NCBI GenBank assembly: GCA_025594325.1
Contig: JANHCV010000003.1
Location: 186,001-250,000 of the forward strand
Direction of reading: 5' to 3'
DNA length: 64,000 nucleotides
Origin: Blastocladiella emersonii ATCC 22665
Lineage: Eukaryota; Blastocladiomycota; Blastocladiomycetes; Blastocladiales; Blastocladiaceae
The first letter of the stretch is position 1. Each line of letters starts with the position of its first letter. The notes under the pieces were generated by a model. The model did no database searches. It was not told where the DNA came from and saw only the letters and a list, made by a program, of their open reading frames with translations. Positions 21,925 to 31,189 of the stretch are shown piece after piece. Made by a program: the position numbers and the translations under genes.

Positions 21925-24369
21925 CTACTTGCCGGCCGGCGGCGCTGGCGGCGGGAACACGATGCTGAACAAGGACTTTTGCGGTGCACCGTCGCCACCC
22001 TGTGCCGCGACGGCTGCCGCACTCGCCTGCTGCTGCTGCGCGGCCTTGGCGCGGAGCCCCTCGACAATCTCCTTGAGCGCGGGCTTGTCGAGGTCGTCGC
22101 GCTTGGCGAGCAGGTCCTCGACAAATGCCAGCGGCACGTCCGGGTACGCCTTGGCGAGGTTGTAGTAGTCGACAAAGACCATGCGGCGGTTGGCGCAGAT
22201 GACGGTGAAGACCTTGTCGATGACGTCAAAGAACTTTTCGACGCGGCGTGGGGTCTTGAACCGCGAGAAGCACTCGATGGCTTTCGCGTAGTCGCCCGCC
22301 ATGAGCGTCTCGAACTGCTGGGTCTGCGACACGCGGAACCGCGCGTTCTTGGACCGCATCGCGTCGATCCACGCCACGGCGAACCGCTCCATGACGTCGG
22401 CCATCAGCTTGTCGAACAGGTACACCTGCAGGTGCTCGGCGTAGTCGACGCAGTAGTCGGACAGCGTCGCGACCACGTCCGACATGAGCTCGCCCTCGTA
22501 CCACGCGGGCACCGTGAACAGCAGCGCGAGCGCGCTGCGCACGTCGTTGAACGCCGAGTCGAGCAGCACCGTGCACGCGGCTTTCGCGACCCGCATGAAC
22601 CCGTCCATGGCGCCGTTGAGCTCGCGCGAGATGGCCGCGCGGTACGTGAAGTCGGCCTCGGCGTCCATGCGCGTGATGATCAGCTCGACAAACTCGGTGC
22701 ACTTGAGCGAGTCGTTGGCCAGCGCCATGGTGTACTCGATGAGCCCCGGCGGGTGCTTTTCCGGGTCGGCAGCGACCTTCGCGGCCTCCTTGGTGACGAG
22801 GTCGAGGAAGTGGGTCTGGTACCCCGTCAGCGTGCGCGTGCACTCCTTGATCACGTCGACGAGCAGCTGGCCGCGCGACGAGTCGAGGACAATGTCGATC
22901 TGCTGGTTGACCATGTTGAAAAGGATCACGGCGGCCGACAGGCCGTACTTGCCCTCGCTGTCCATTTCGGGCGGCTGCGCGCGCTGCGTGAAGTCGCGGG
23001 TCTCGGACGCGAGCAGGTTGCGCAGCCACTCGTCGAGCTTCTGGCGGATGAGCTTGAGGTAGTCGTCGATGAGCACGCGCTCCTGGCCGTCGAGCAGGCG
23101 CGGCTCGAGCAGCTCCTCGGCGACGCCGAGCTTGCTGTCCATGTCGCGGTAGTACTCGTCGCACCACCGCAGCAGGTACAGGATGGTCGCCGTCTCCATC
23201 TTCTCGAGCACGATCTTGTTGACGAGGTCGTAGATGTGGCGGTGGTACTCGAGCACAAAGAACGGGAACAGCTTGTACTTTTTCGGGAACAGGTCGACCA
23301 GCGAGTCGTACACGAAGGTCAGGTCCTCGAGCACCATGCCGCGCGCCTCCTGCAGCATGTCGGGCGCCTCGCGGTCCGGCGCGAACACGGCGGCGAACCG
23401 CGCGCTGATCGACTCGTGCAGCACGTCAAAGAACTGCGACCGGTAGCTCTTGATCTCGCGGTGCTGGCGCCGCCGCCCGCCGCCACCCGCCATACCCCCC
23501 AAAGACCCCTGCGACCCACTGCGCGACATGGACGCGGTGCTCCCGTCGGCACCCCCGACCGTCTCGCCGTTGGCCTCACGCTCGCGGGCGACCAGCTCGG
23601 CCTCGTCGGCGCGCTCCTCGAACTCGAGGATCTTGGCGAGGCGCACGACGACGGACGGCTGGTGCGCGCGGACGAGGTCGAGCGCGTGGCGGGCGAGGTC
23701 CCACAGGTACGCGTTGAAGCGGTCCGAGAGGTCGTCGAGCCGCCGGAAGTAGGCGCGGACCGTATTCACGGTGTCGTCGCTGGCGTCCTTGACCTGGGCG
23801 AGGGTGGCGTCGCGGAAGGCCTCGAGCTGGAACAGCTCGTAGTGCATGAACAGCAGGTCGGGCGCGTGGCCCAGCAGGTCGCGGTGGTGCGCGTCGAGCG
23901 TGGCGCGCAGGCGGTCGACGCGCTCGCTCAGGGCCTCGAACTGCGCCAGCGTGCGCTGCGTCTCGAGGAAGTTGCGGTGCACGGTCGCGACGCGCTGCAC
24001 GCGCGCAAAGTTGGGGATCAGGTGCGCCGACTTGGTGCCGCCGGCGTGCACCTCGGCGAGCGTCCCGCGCACCGACTCGAGCGTCGCCTTGACGCGGGCC
24101 AGGTGGTCGAGCCCCGTCTGGCAGTCGTTGAGCTGCGACTGCGTGGCGGCCTTGAGCTGCGCGTCCACCGCGGCCTTGTCGGCGGCCGTCTTCTTGCGCA
24201 GCGCATCGAGCTTGGACTGCAGGTCGTCCGGGTACCGCAGCGCCACCGACAGCCGCTCGAGCGCGTGCGCCGCCGCCTCGTCGGCAGACAGCGACCGGTT
24301 GGTCGGGATCACGCCGCCGCCCGTGCCCGTCGTCGGCACCGGCTGCTTGCCGTTGCCGGAATATGCCAT
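21925..24369 (-). CDS. SEC6: Exocyst complex subunit Sec6 (EXOC3)
   Basis: Sec6 is a core subunit of the exocyst, which tethers secretory vesicles to the plasma membrane and binds SNARE proteins. One uninterrupted exon gives 814 residues from ATG 24369 to TAG 21925-21927. That is close to yeast Sec6. The N-terminal third is coiled coil (QSKLDALRKKTAADKA, TQRTLAQFEALSERVDRLRA). The family core is present: FVLEYHRHIYDLVNK, YLLRWCDEYYRDM, LLEPRLLDGQERVLIDDYL and the C-terminal helical bundle with LMADVMERFAVAWIDAM. A Gly/Ser/Arg-rich insert (SQGSLGGMAGGGGRRR) interrupts the middle. The C-terminus ends in an Ala/Gln-rich tail. It is head-to-head with the M1 peptidase gene. Confidence 0.88.
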   Translation of the reverse strand: MAYSGNGKQPVPTTGTGGGVIPTNRSLSADEAAAHALERLSVALRYPDDLQSKLDALRKKTAADKAAVDAQLKAATQSQLNDCQTGLDHLARVKATLESVRGTLAEVHAGGTKSAHLIPNFARVQRVATVHRNFLETQRTLAQFEALSERVDRLRATLDAHHRDLLGHAPDLLFMHYELFQLEAFRDATLAQVKDASDDTVNTVRAYFRRLDDLSDRFNAYLWDLARHALDLVRAHQPSVVVRLAKILEFEERADEAELVAREREANGETVGGADGSTASMSRSGSQGSLGGMAGGGGRRRQHREIKSYRSQFFDVLHESISARFAAVFAPDREAPDMLQEARGMVLEDLTFVYDSLVDLFPKKYKLFPFFVLEYHRHIYDLVNKIVLEKMETATILYLLRWCDEYYRDMDSKLGVAEELLEPRLLDGQERVLIDDYLKLIRQKLDEWLRNLLASETRDFTQRAQPPEMDSEGKYGLSAAVILFNMVNQQIDIVLDSSRGQLLVDVIKECTRTLTGYQTHFLDLVTKEAAKVAADPEKHPPGLIEYTMALANDSLKCTEFVELIITRMDAEADFTYRAAISRELNGAMDGFMRVAKAACTVLLDSAFNDVRSALALLFTVPAWYEGELMSDVVATLSDYCVDYAEHLQVYLFDKLMADVMERFAVAWIDAMRSKNARFRVSQTQQFETLMAGDYAKAIECFSRFKTPRRVEKFFDVIDKVFTVICANRRMVFVDYYNLAKAYPDVPLAFVEDLLAKRDDLDKPALKEIVEGLRAKAAQQQQASAAAVAAQGGDGAPQKSLFSIVFPPPAPPAGK

Positions 24370-24984
24370 TCGTTTGCGTTGCGTTATGGGATCGTTCTTA
24401 GAGAGCGAGGGCGGTTGGAGAAGCAAAGGGCTGAACGACGCGTCGGCGCCGCATCAGCTGACCCGCCTCGTCGCGACCCTTCCTCTCCGCTGAGCCACCA
24501 CGCCCCTCTCTGGCGCGATTGAGAGGTCAACGCTTGAGTGACTAGCTGCAACGCATCAGCGATCTTGCGTCGCGCGCCTTGGGTTGAGTCGACGCCGTCG
24601 CCGCCCACTGGCAGACCGCCACCGACCGCACCGTGGCCCCAGATCGCAGCATGCCCTTCGCGATCCTGTGGTCGCCGAGTGCGTCACTTGGAATCGCGAC
24701 GGCGACGACGGCCATGGTTGACCAATCAAGTGCCCGCCCGTGTCCGCGCGCGCGTGCGCCTGGCCGGCCCCTCCAACGGCCCGCCTCCGCTCCGCCCGCC
24801 TGACCTGACCCCCGTTGCGCCCGTCCCGCGAAGGCCCTGTGTAATCCTCCTCGCCCAGCTTCTCGCCCGCCCTCCCCAACCCTTCTCCCTCTCCCCCGAG
24901 ACTACAAGTAGCGCGCGCTCCCCGCGCCGCCACGTTCCCGCTCTCCTCGTTGATCATTGCACCACTTTGCTACGCACCGACACC
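24370..24984. promoter_or_regulatory. Divergent promoter region (SEC6 / M1 aminopeptidase)
   Basis: This 615-bp interval lies between two ATGs on opposite strands and holds no supported gene. Pyrimidine-rich sequence (CCCTTCTCCCTCTCCCC near 24880) precedes the M1 start, as it does before other genes in the window. No clear TATA box is seen. Confidence 0.4.
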
Positions 24985-27900
24985 ATGCCCTGCTCGTCCA
25001 ACTGCGCGCACATCCGCGCCGCCGTTGCCGCCGGCGAGTTCCGCGAGTTCCGCGCCGCCGCCGCGCCCGAGGCCCGCAACGACCTCGAGGGCTTTGCGCG
25101 CGCCGACGCCGTCAAGCACTATGCGCCCAACATCACGCTGGAGCCCGTGCACATGGACATTGCGCTCGTCTTCGACTTCCCCAACCACGCCGTCGACGGC
25201 ACCGTCACCCACACGGTCCGGTGCAACGCCAGCGTGCCGACGGCCGCCGCGCTCGGCGACGCCGCGATGCGCCTGACGCTCAACGCCGTCGGCTTCGACA
25301 GCGTGCACGTCACGGGCGACAAGCTCGCCGGGTTCGAGTGCGACGGCAAGGAGATTGTCGTGCGTTGGGCCGAGCCGTTCGCAGCCAAGGGCGACGAGCG
25401 CAAGATCACCGTCACGTACCGCGTCGAGAAGCCCGTCTCGGGCCTCTTCTTCAACTCGGCCGACCTGCCCTCCAACGGCACCTACGCCGTCACCGACCAC
25501 GAGACCGAGCGCGCCCGCTACTGGCTGCCGTGCGTCGACTTCCCGACGGTCCGCCCGCGCCTCACCTTCCGCCTGACGGCGCCCGCCAACTTCGAGACCC
25601 TCGCCAACGGCGCCCTCGTCTCGTCGACCGTCGACGCCAACGACGCCGCGATCAAGACCACTGTGTGGGACCTCGACTTCCCGTGCCCGTCGTACCTCCT
25701 CTTCCTCGCCGTCGGCGACTTCAACACCATCGACGACCGCCCCGCCGTCACCGAGCTCGGCGAGGTCCCCATCAAGTACTACGCCCCCAAGGGCTTCGCC
25801 ATCGAGGACCTGGGCCGCGCTCTGGACACCACGCCCGCCATGTACGAGTGGCTGACCAAGAAAATTGCGCCCATGCCGTGGCCCAAGTATTCGCAGCTCA
25901 TGAGCCCATGGATTGGTGGAGCCATGGAGAATCAGTCAAGCGTCTCGTACGTTTTCTCAACTCTTTTCGTGATGGACATGGGTGATGGGCGACGCTAACC
26001 GACTCGCCTTCGCCGTACGCAGCTGGGGCAGCTTCGCCACCGTCGACGAGACCCACGCCCGCGACTCCAAGTTCAACATTGACGCTACCAACATCCACGA
26101 GATGGCCCACTCGCTCTTCGTACGCCTTTTCTCGTGCTTAAAACGCGTCGCGATCGACTGATACTGACCTCGCCTCGCTCGTCCGCCTGACCCTCGCTTG
26201 TCTACCCCGGCCTTCCGCCAACCGTCATTCTCAACATCCAGGGCGACATGGTACGCTCATTTCTCTCGCCCATCGCGCTCCCGACCAGCATGTTGACACT
26301 CGCTCAACGTAGACCGTCGTCCGCTTCTTCGAGCACGCCTGGCTCAAGGAGTCGTGGGCCACCTACCTCGAGTCGGTCTGGGTCGAGGAGCACGTCGGTG
26401 CCACGCCCGAGGAGATGCGCGACCGCGCGCGCCTCTACCGCTTCGATGACGCCGAAGCCTACATCAGCGAGGCCGATGGCGACTACATGCGCCCGATCGT
26501 GAATCGGCGGTTCGATCACTCGTGGAGCATGTTCGACGGTCACCTGTACATGGGCGGCGGCGCGCGCCTGCACATGCTGCGCGGGCTGCTCGGCGACGAC
26601 GTGTTCTGGCCCGCCGTCAGCGAGTACGTGCGCCGGTACACGGGCAAGACGGTCGAGACCGACGACTTCCGCAAGGTGCTCGAGGAGTTCTCGGGGCTCA
26701 ACCTGACGCGCTTCTTCGACCAGTGGTTCCACTCCAAGGGGTACCCCAAGTTCAAGGCCACCTACGCCTTCGACGAGGCCAAGGGCGTCGCGCACGTCGC
26801 GCTCGAGCAGACCCAGGCCGACGCCGCCGAGGGCATCCCGCTCTTCGCCATGGACGTGCCCGTCGAGTTCGCCACGGCCGATGGCGCCGTGCACCGCGCG
26901 GTCGCGTCGTTTGACGGCAACTCAGCCAAGGCCGTCGCTGCCGCCCACACGGGTGCGGGGATCGGCGGCAAGCCCGTGCGCGTCGAGGTTGACCCCGATG
27001 GCTTCCAGATGTTCGCCTTTGACGGCCAGTTCAACCCGGGCCACGCCATTCTGCTCGCCACGGCGGCCGGCGCCCGCGACTGCGTCAACCGCATCCGCGC
27101 GTTCCGCACGCTGCTCAAGACGGCCGACTACTACACGCTGCGCAAGGTGCGCCCGCTCGCGCTCGCCGAGCCGATGCCGCTCGTCCGCGCCAAGATCGCC
27201 GCGGCGCTCGGCGGGATGCGCCACGCGCCCGCCGTCGAGCTGCTCATCGAGCTCGCCGCCCGCGAGACCGACGACACCGCGCGCAAGCTCATCTTCGGCC
27301 GCCTTAACTTCAAGCACCCGCTCGTCGCCAAGTTCGCGCACGCGACGCTCGCCGACCCCAAGGCCGACCTGACGTACATGCAGCGCGCGGCGCTCCTGAC
27401 GGCGATCGCGACGCAGCGCCGCCCCGAGGATTTCGCGCTCGTCGCCGCGTACGCCGCCGGCACCGCGCCAGGGTTCACCGACTACAAGGGCATCGTGCGC
27501 GCCGCCGCGTTCCGCGCGCTGCCGTCGTTCCGCAGCGTCGCGGCCGCCGAGGTCCTGCTCGCGCAGCACGCCGCCGTGATCCGCGGCGACTTCATCTTCA
27601 ACACAAAGACGGGTCTGGTCTCGGGCCTCGCGTCCGCCGCCGCGTGGGTCCCCGAGCCCCTCGCGCGCACCCTCGCCGAGGCCATCGTCGAGGCGCTCGA
27701 CGACCCGCACTTCCTCGTCCGCGAGGTCGCCACGTCCGCGATCGCGCGTCTCCCGCACGGTCTCGCCGCCGAGTTCGCGGCCGCCGCCGAGGCCGTCCTC
27801 GTCCTCGCGCCCGAGCAGGACCAGCAGCCGCTCAAGGATACCATCAACCGCGCGCGCCGCGGCGCTGGGAACAAGATGCCCGCGGTCGCGGCCCTCACCA

Positions 27901-28016
27901 AGCGCGTCGAGGAGCTCGAAAAGTCGATCAAGGAGGTCGAGGGCAAGTGGCTCGCCAAGGACGACGCGGAGAAGCAGGTCAAGGAGGCCAAGGAGGCGGC
28001 CGAGAAGAAGGAGTAG
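24985..28016 (+). CDS. M1-family zinc aminopeptidase with 9-nt microexon
   Basis: Exons 24985-25946, 26023-26119, 26242-26250 and 26313-28016 give 923 residues. The enzyme removes N-terminal amino acids using one zinc. GGAMEN (substrate N-terminus recognition, about 311-316) and HEMAH (346-350) are present. The microexon GGCGACATG encodes Gly-Asp-Met, and its inclusion gives exactly the 18 residues needed between H350 and the third zinc ligand E369 (WLKESWA). The N-terminal beta domain and the catalytic thermolysin-like domain precede a helical, HEAT-like C-terminal region (LRKVRPLALAEPMPLVRAK, RKLIFGRLNFKHPLVAKF) and a Lys/Glu-rich coiled tail. There is no signal peptide, so it is probably cytosolic. 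It differs from animal APN in lacking the HExxHxWFGN form (it has HSLFGDM). Confidence 0.9.
26242..26250 (+). other. Predicted 9-nt microexon of the M1 aminopeptidase
   Basis: The nine bases lie between CATCCAG and GTACGC, both good splice signals here. The upstream intron is 122 nt and the downstream one 62 nt. The three residues fit the family alignment after HEMAHSLF. Skipping the exon would keep frame but shorten the zinc-ligand spacing from 18 to 15, which should inactivate the enzyme. Confidence 0.75.
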
Positions 28017-30136
28017 ATGATGGGGCTTGAGACGGATATATGTGTAGTGAGATTGTACTTGCGGATAGCAAAGACATGGATGGACTTGAGTCGAGGGCTA
28101 AGGCCCTCTTTTGCGGGGCTTTGCCCAAGCCATAGGCGCTGTGCCCAAGCCATAGGCGCTGCGACCTTGAAGCTCTCGTTTCGTCACGCGACCCGACCAC
28201 GTTGCTCCCAATGACATCACTCCCGTGTCGCGTTACGCCACTTCGCTTCAGCTCTCGCTTCCGCTTCGCTCCCCTCCCGTATGCTCCCCTTGATCGATGA
28301 AGCTGCTTTACTCTATGCAATGGATCTCATAAATCATGAAATTGACTTCAGGCTGGTCCCGTCTCTCCTGCAGCGTTTTGGGTGGCGCTCGCGCGGCGAC
28401 GTGCTGTGCTCGACTCGACCGGTGACTTGAGTGCTCCGTTGGCATCGCTTTCGCACTCTGTTCTTGCTACTGCAGGAGCGCTGCTTAGGCGAGCTCGTGA
28501 GCAGTGAAGCATGTCGCGGGAACCTTTCACGTCGTCCGAGCTTGCGATATCTGGAATCGCGAAGAGACCCCAGCTCGAAGGAGATGTTATTTGTGTTCCT
28601 ATTCTCTCTCTTGCGTCCATGTACTCGCTTTTCTTGCGTTGCCGCCGCCGCCACTGCACCGCCGTTGCGCCCCCAGGCGTCGCGTCGCTTCTTGCTTCCT
28701 TACTGCGGGACGTTGCGCTGAGCGGCGTGGCGCGACGAAGACGCTCGAAACCTCGCGACGAGTAGCTACGCGTTATCTTTGCCTCGGCAGTGCGGGATGC
28801 GAACTTGATGACGAGCGGAGCGCGCATCTGGATTTGCTCCAGCGCAAGCACGCGCGTCTCATCTGCTGTGCTGATGACCACTTCTGGCCCCGACCTCTGC
28901 CACCTGCACGGCGGCGGCGGCGGAACGTGCGATCGATTAGCTAGAGCTCCTTTTCGAGCTCGGGCGAGCTCTTTTCTGTGCGCGCCGCGAACCATCGTGA
29001 CTTTCAACATCGTTGACAGGCTTCCCGTGCAAATTTGTACACGTCGACCATCGCGCAACTGGAGGCGAGCGAAAGTCGGCTGAGCAGGGAGGTCGTCGCG
29101 GGCGCGGTCGGGAGTGTCTCGTGTCGCCGTCAGCGACATGCCGTGGGCACCGTAACGCACGTCAATCCTTCGCGATCCTTCCACCGTAGGTCCGCTTCAT
29201 TCGAGCTCTCTTGTTCCGTGCCCAAGGAATCGAGCTCGCTCAAGGCCTCAAGCTGGATCATAGCGTGCGACGCGAACGCCATCGTCGTCAGGTGCTTTCT
29301 TGGCGGAAAACCAACGCGTTGGTCGAGATCGAGTCGCCGCGCGCATTTGTTGTGCTTAGTTTATTCATACCCTTGGTTCACGATTGCCAACTACTTCCAT
29401 ATCGGCTTGCCGAGAATACCAGCATGCTGTTGAGAGCGAGCGGCTCACCTTGACGCGTCCGTCGCAAATCTGATCTCAGTTGCCTTGAGCGCGCTAGAGC
29501 TACGCGCCACGTGCGCGTATGCTGCAGTGAGGCGCTTTACAAGGTACTCGGCGCCCACAACCAAGGCGCGCCAGGGTTCCATCAAGAGGACCATCACCAA
29601 AGCGTGACTGGCCGCGATTGTGCGCGCGTGAGCGCAGTTTGCTGCACGAGGAGTCGCTGCACAGGATGGAAAGGCGATCTGCCCGGAGGCCTCCAGCTTG
29701 CGCCGCCCCATCCGTAACCGACTTGATCTAGCCCATGAGCAGGAAGGCGAGCAAAATCGAGAAGGAGGCGTGTGTTTACGGCCCCAACGCGTGGTTCTGA
29801 CCCGTTGCGACTCTTTCACTCACGTCCCTCTACATACGACAGATCCGAAGCACGATCTCAGGCAGCGCTACACCTGAAGCGAGTTCCGTGTCTCTCGGTC
29901 CATAAACCATGCAGTTCCTTGCAGCCCACGTCAATTAACGCGTCTCTAGTGCCAGGTGATCGTGGCGAGAGGGCACTTGGGCAAAGCCCCGCACAGTTGA
30001 CACCCGAACGGAGTGAGTGGTGGAGGTACTGGCAATTAGACCGCGTCGCGGCCGGATAGGGTACCGACGCTCACGTGAGCATGTCGCCCTCTCGTCATGT
30101 GAATGTCCTCAAAATGCGTGACAGACGCGTCGTTTG
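28017..30136. other. Gene-poor left edge of the accessory island
   Basis: About 2.1 kb with many stops in all frames and less extreme base composition than the housekeeping block. It contains a 20-bp unit (TGCCCAAGCCATAGGCGCTG) repeated twice in tandem at about 28122-28162. An exact 18-bp inverted pair lies at 28112-28129 and 29976-29993. An open minus-strand frame of 278 codons (28348-29184) has no protein-like pattern and I do not call it. No transposase is recognised. Confidence 0.4.
28112..29993. mobile_element. Possible ~1.9 kb element with 18-bp inverted repeats
   Basis: The sequence TGCGGGGCTTTGCCCAAG at 28112-28129 is matched exactly in reverse complement at 29976-29993. The interior has no recognisable transposase, which would fit a nonautonomous element. 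No target-site duplication is visible. A related palindromic core (GGGGCTTTAGCCC) also occurs near 34100, so the motif may simply be a dispersed hairpin rather than element ends. Confidence 0.25.
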
Positions 30137-31186
30137 TCATCTGACCGCTGTGGCGCAACGCGTCCTGGCTGCGCACGTGACGTGCTTCGGCCCAACCCGC
30201 GGATGCGTGGGGTTCGGCTGGTCGCGCAACGCGCGTTGCTCGACGCGCGGTGCGCTTTGCACCGACTTGCGCGGGAAGATCAGATCGTGGGAAAGCGAAA
30301 AATGTATCTTTGAGCGAAAGGAAACAAGAGTCTGCGCGAGGGGAATGAACAAAGTTGGGGCGGGAGCGAGTGTATCAGGTCGACGAGAACAGGCGGCGCC
30401 GCAGCGGCGCCGCTCGGGCTGCGCCTCGTGCTCGTCGTTGACGACGCACTCCTCGTGCTCCTCCTCGGCGGCCGCGGCGGCGGTCGCCGCCGTGCGCTTC
30501 GTCGCGTTGGCGGTAGACGTCGGGACACCGGCTTGGTCGTCACCGATGGCGGCGGGCGTGCACGCCGTGAGCGCCGCGGTTGTCGGGGCCGCAGCTGCGG
30601 CCGCGTCGTCCATGTCGCACCCGACCAACACGGAGTTTGAGTCCGGCACCCCTACGGCGATCTTGTCGATGCTGCCGATCGCGATGAACGAGTGCGTCCA
30701 AATGGGGTTCGCGCAGCTCGGGAAGCCGCCGTACTTCTTGGTGCCGGTGTTCATGCCGCCGGCGTTCTTGGTGTTGGCGGGCGAGTTGATGGCGGGCGAC
30801 ACGACAGCGGGCGGCTGGATCGCGTGCTCCTGCGTCACGGGCGCCGCGGCGGGCGAGACGACGGCGGCCGAGATGTCGACGGGCTGCTTGATCGTGAGCT
30901 GCTGCGCCGCGGGTTCCGCTGCAATCGAGGCGGCGACCTGCTGCACACCGTGACCAGCGGCGCCCGATGCGACGCCGTTTGCCGCGGCGCGGGCGGCCTG
31001 GTGCGCGGCGAGGTTGTTGACAAAGTTCTCGCGGCCGTCGCGCATGCACTCGTGGTACACCTCCGTGGCCTCGTTGAGCTCGGCCCGCATGCCCTTCATC
31101 GTGCGCGGCACGCCTGCCGAGGTGAAGGCCTCGTCGCCGGGGAAGCCCGGGTCGTCGTCGGATTCTGAAGAGTCCGACGCGTTCAC
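30137..31186 (-). CDS. Unidentified frame, possible remnant
   Basis: A 349-codon frame runs from about 31186 to TGA at 30137. The right part reads like protein (NASDSSESDDDPGFPGDEA, MKGMRAELNEATEVYHECM, GFPSCANPIWTHSFIAIGS) and is followed by Ala/Pro-rich and acidic runs. The last 90 codons look like chance translation, so a real gene would probably end or splice near 30370. There is no ATG at the left of the frame; the first in-frame ATG is near 31100. The frame abuts the helicase relic head to head. I do not recognise the family. Confidence 0.3.
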   Translation of the reverse strand: MNASDSSESDDDPGFPGDEAFTSAGVPRTMKGMRAELNEATEVYHECMRDGRENFVNNLAAHQAARAAANGVASGAAGHGVQQVAASIAAEPAAQQLTIKQPVDISAAVVSPAAAPVTQEHAIQPPAVVSPAINSPANTKNAGGMNTGTKKYGGFPSCANPIWTHSFIAIGSIDKIAVGVPDSNSVLVGCDMDDAAAAAAPTTAALTACTPAAIGDDQAGVPTSTANATKRTAATAAAAAEEEHEECVVNDEHEAQPERRRCGAACSRRPDTLAPAPTLFIPLAQTLVSFRSKIHFSLSHDLIFPRKSVQSAPRVEQRALRDQPNPTHPRVGPKHVTCAARTRCATAVR

Positions 31187-31189
31187 GTC

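Noticed and set aside
28348-29184. 278-codon minus-strand open frame
   Set aside because: No ATG-supported structure, no motif and biased composition consistent with a chance open frame in GC-rich DNA.
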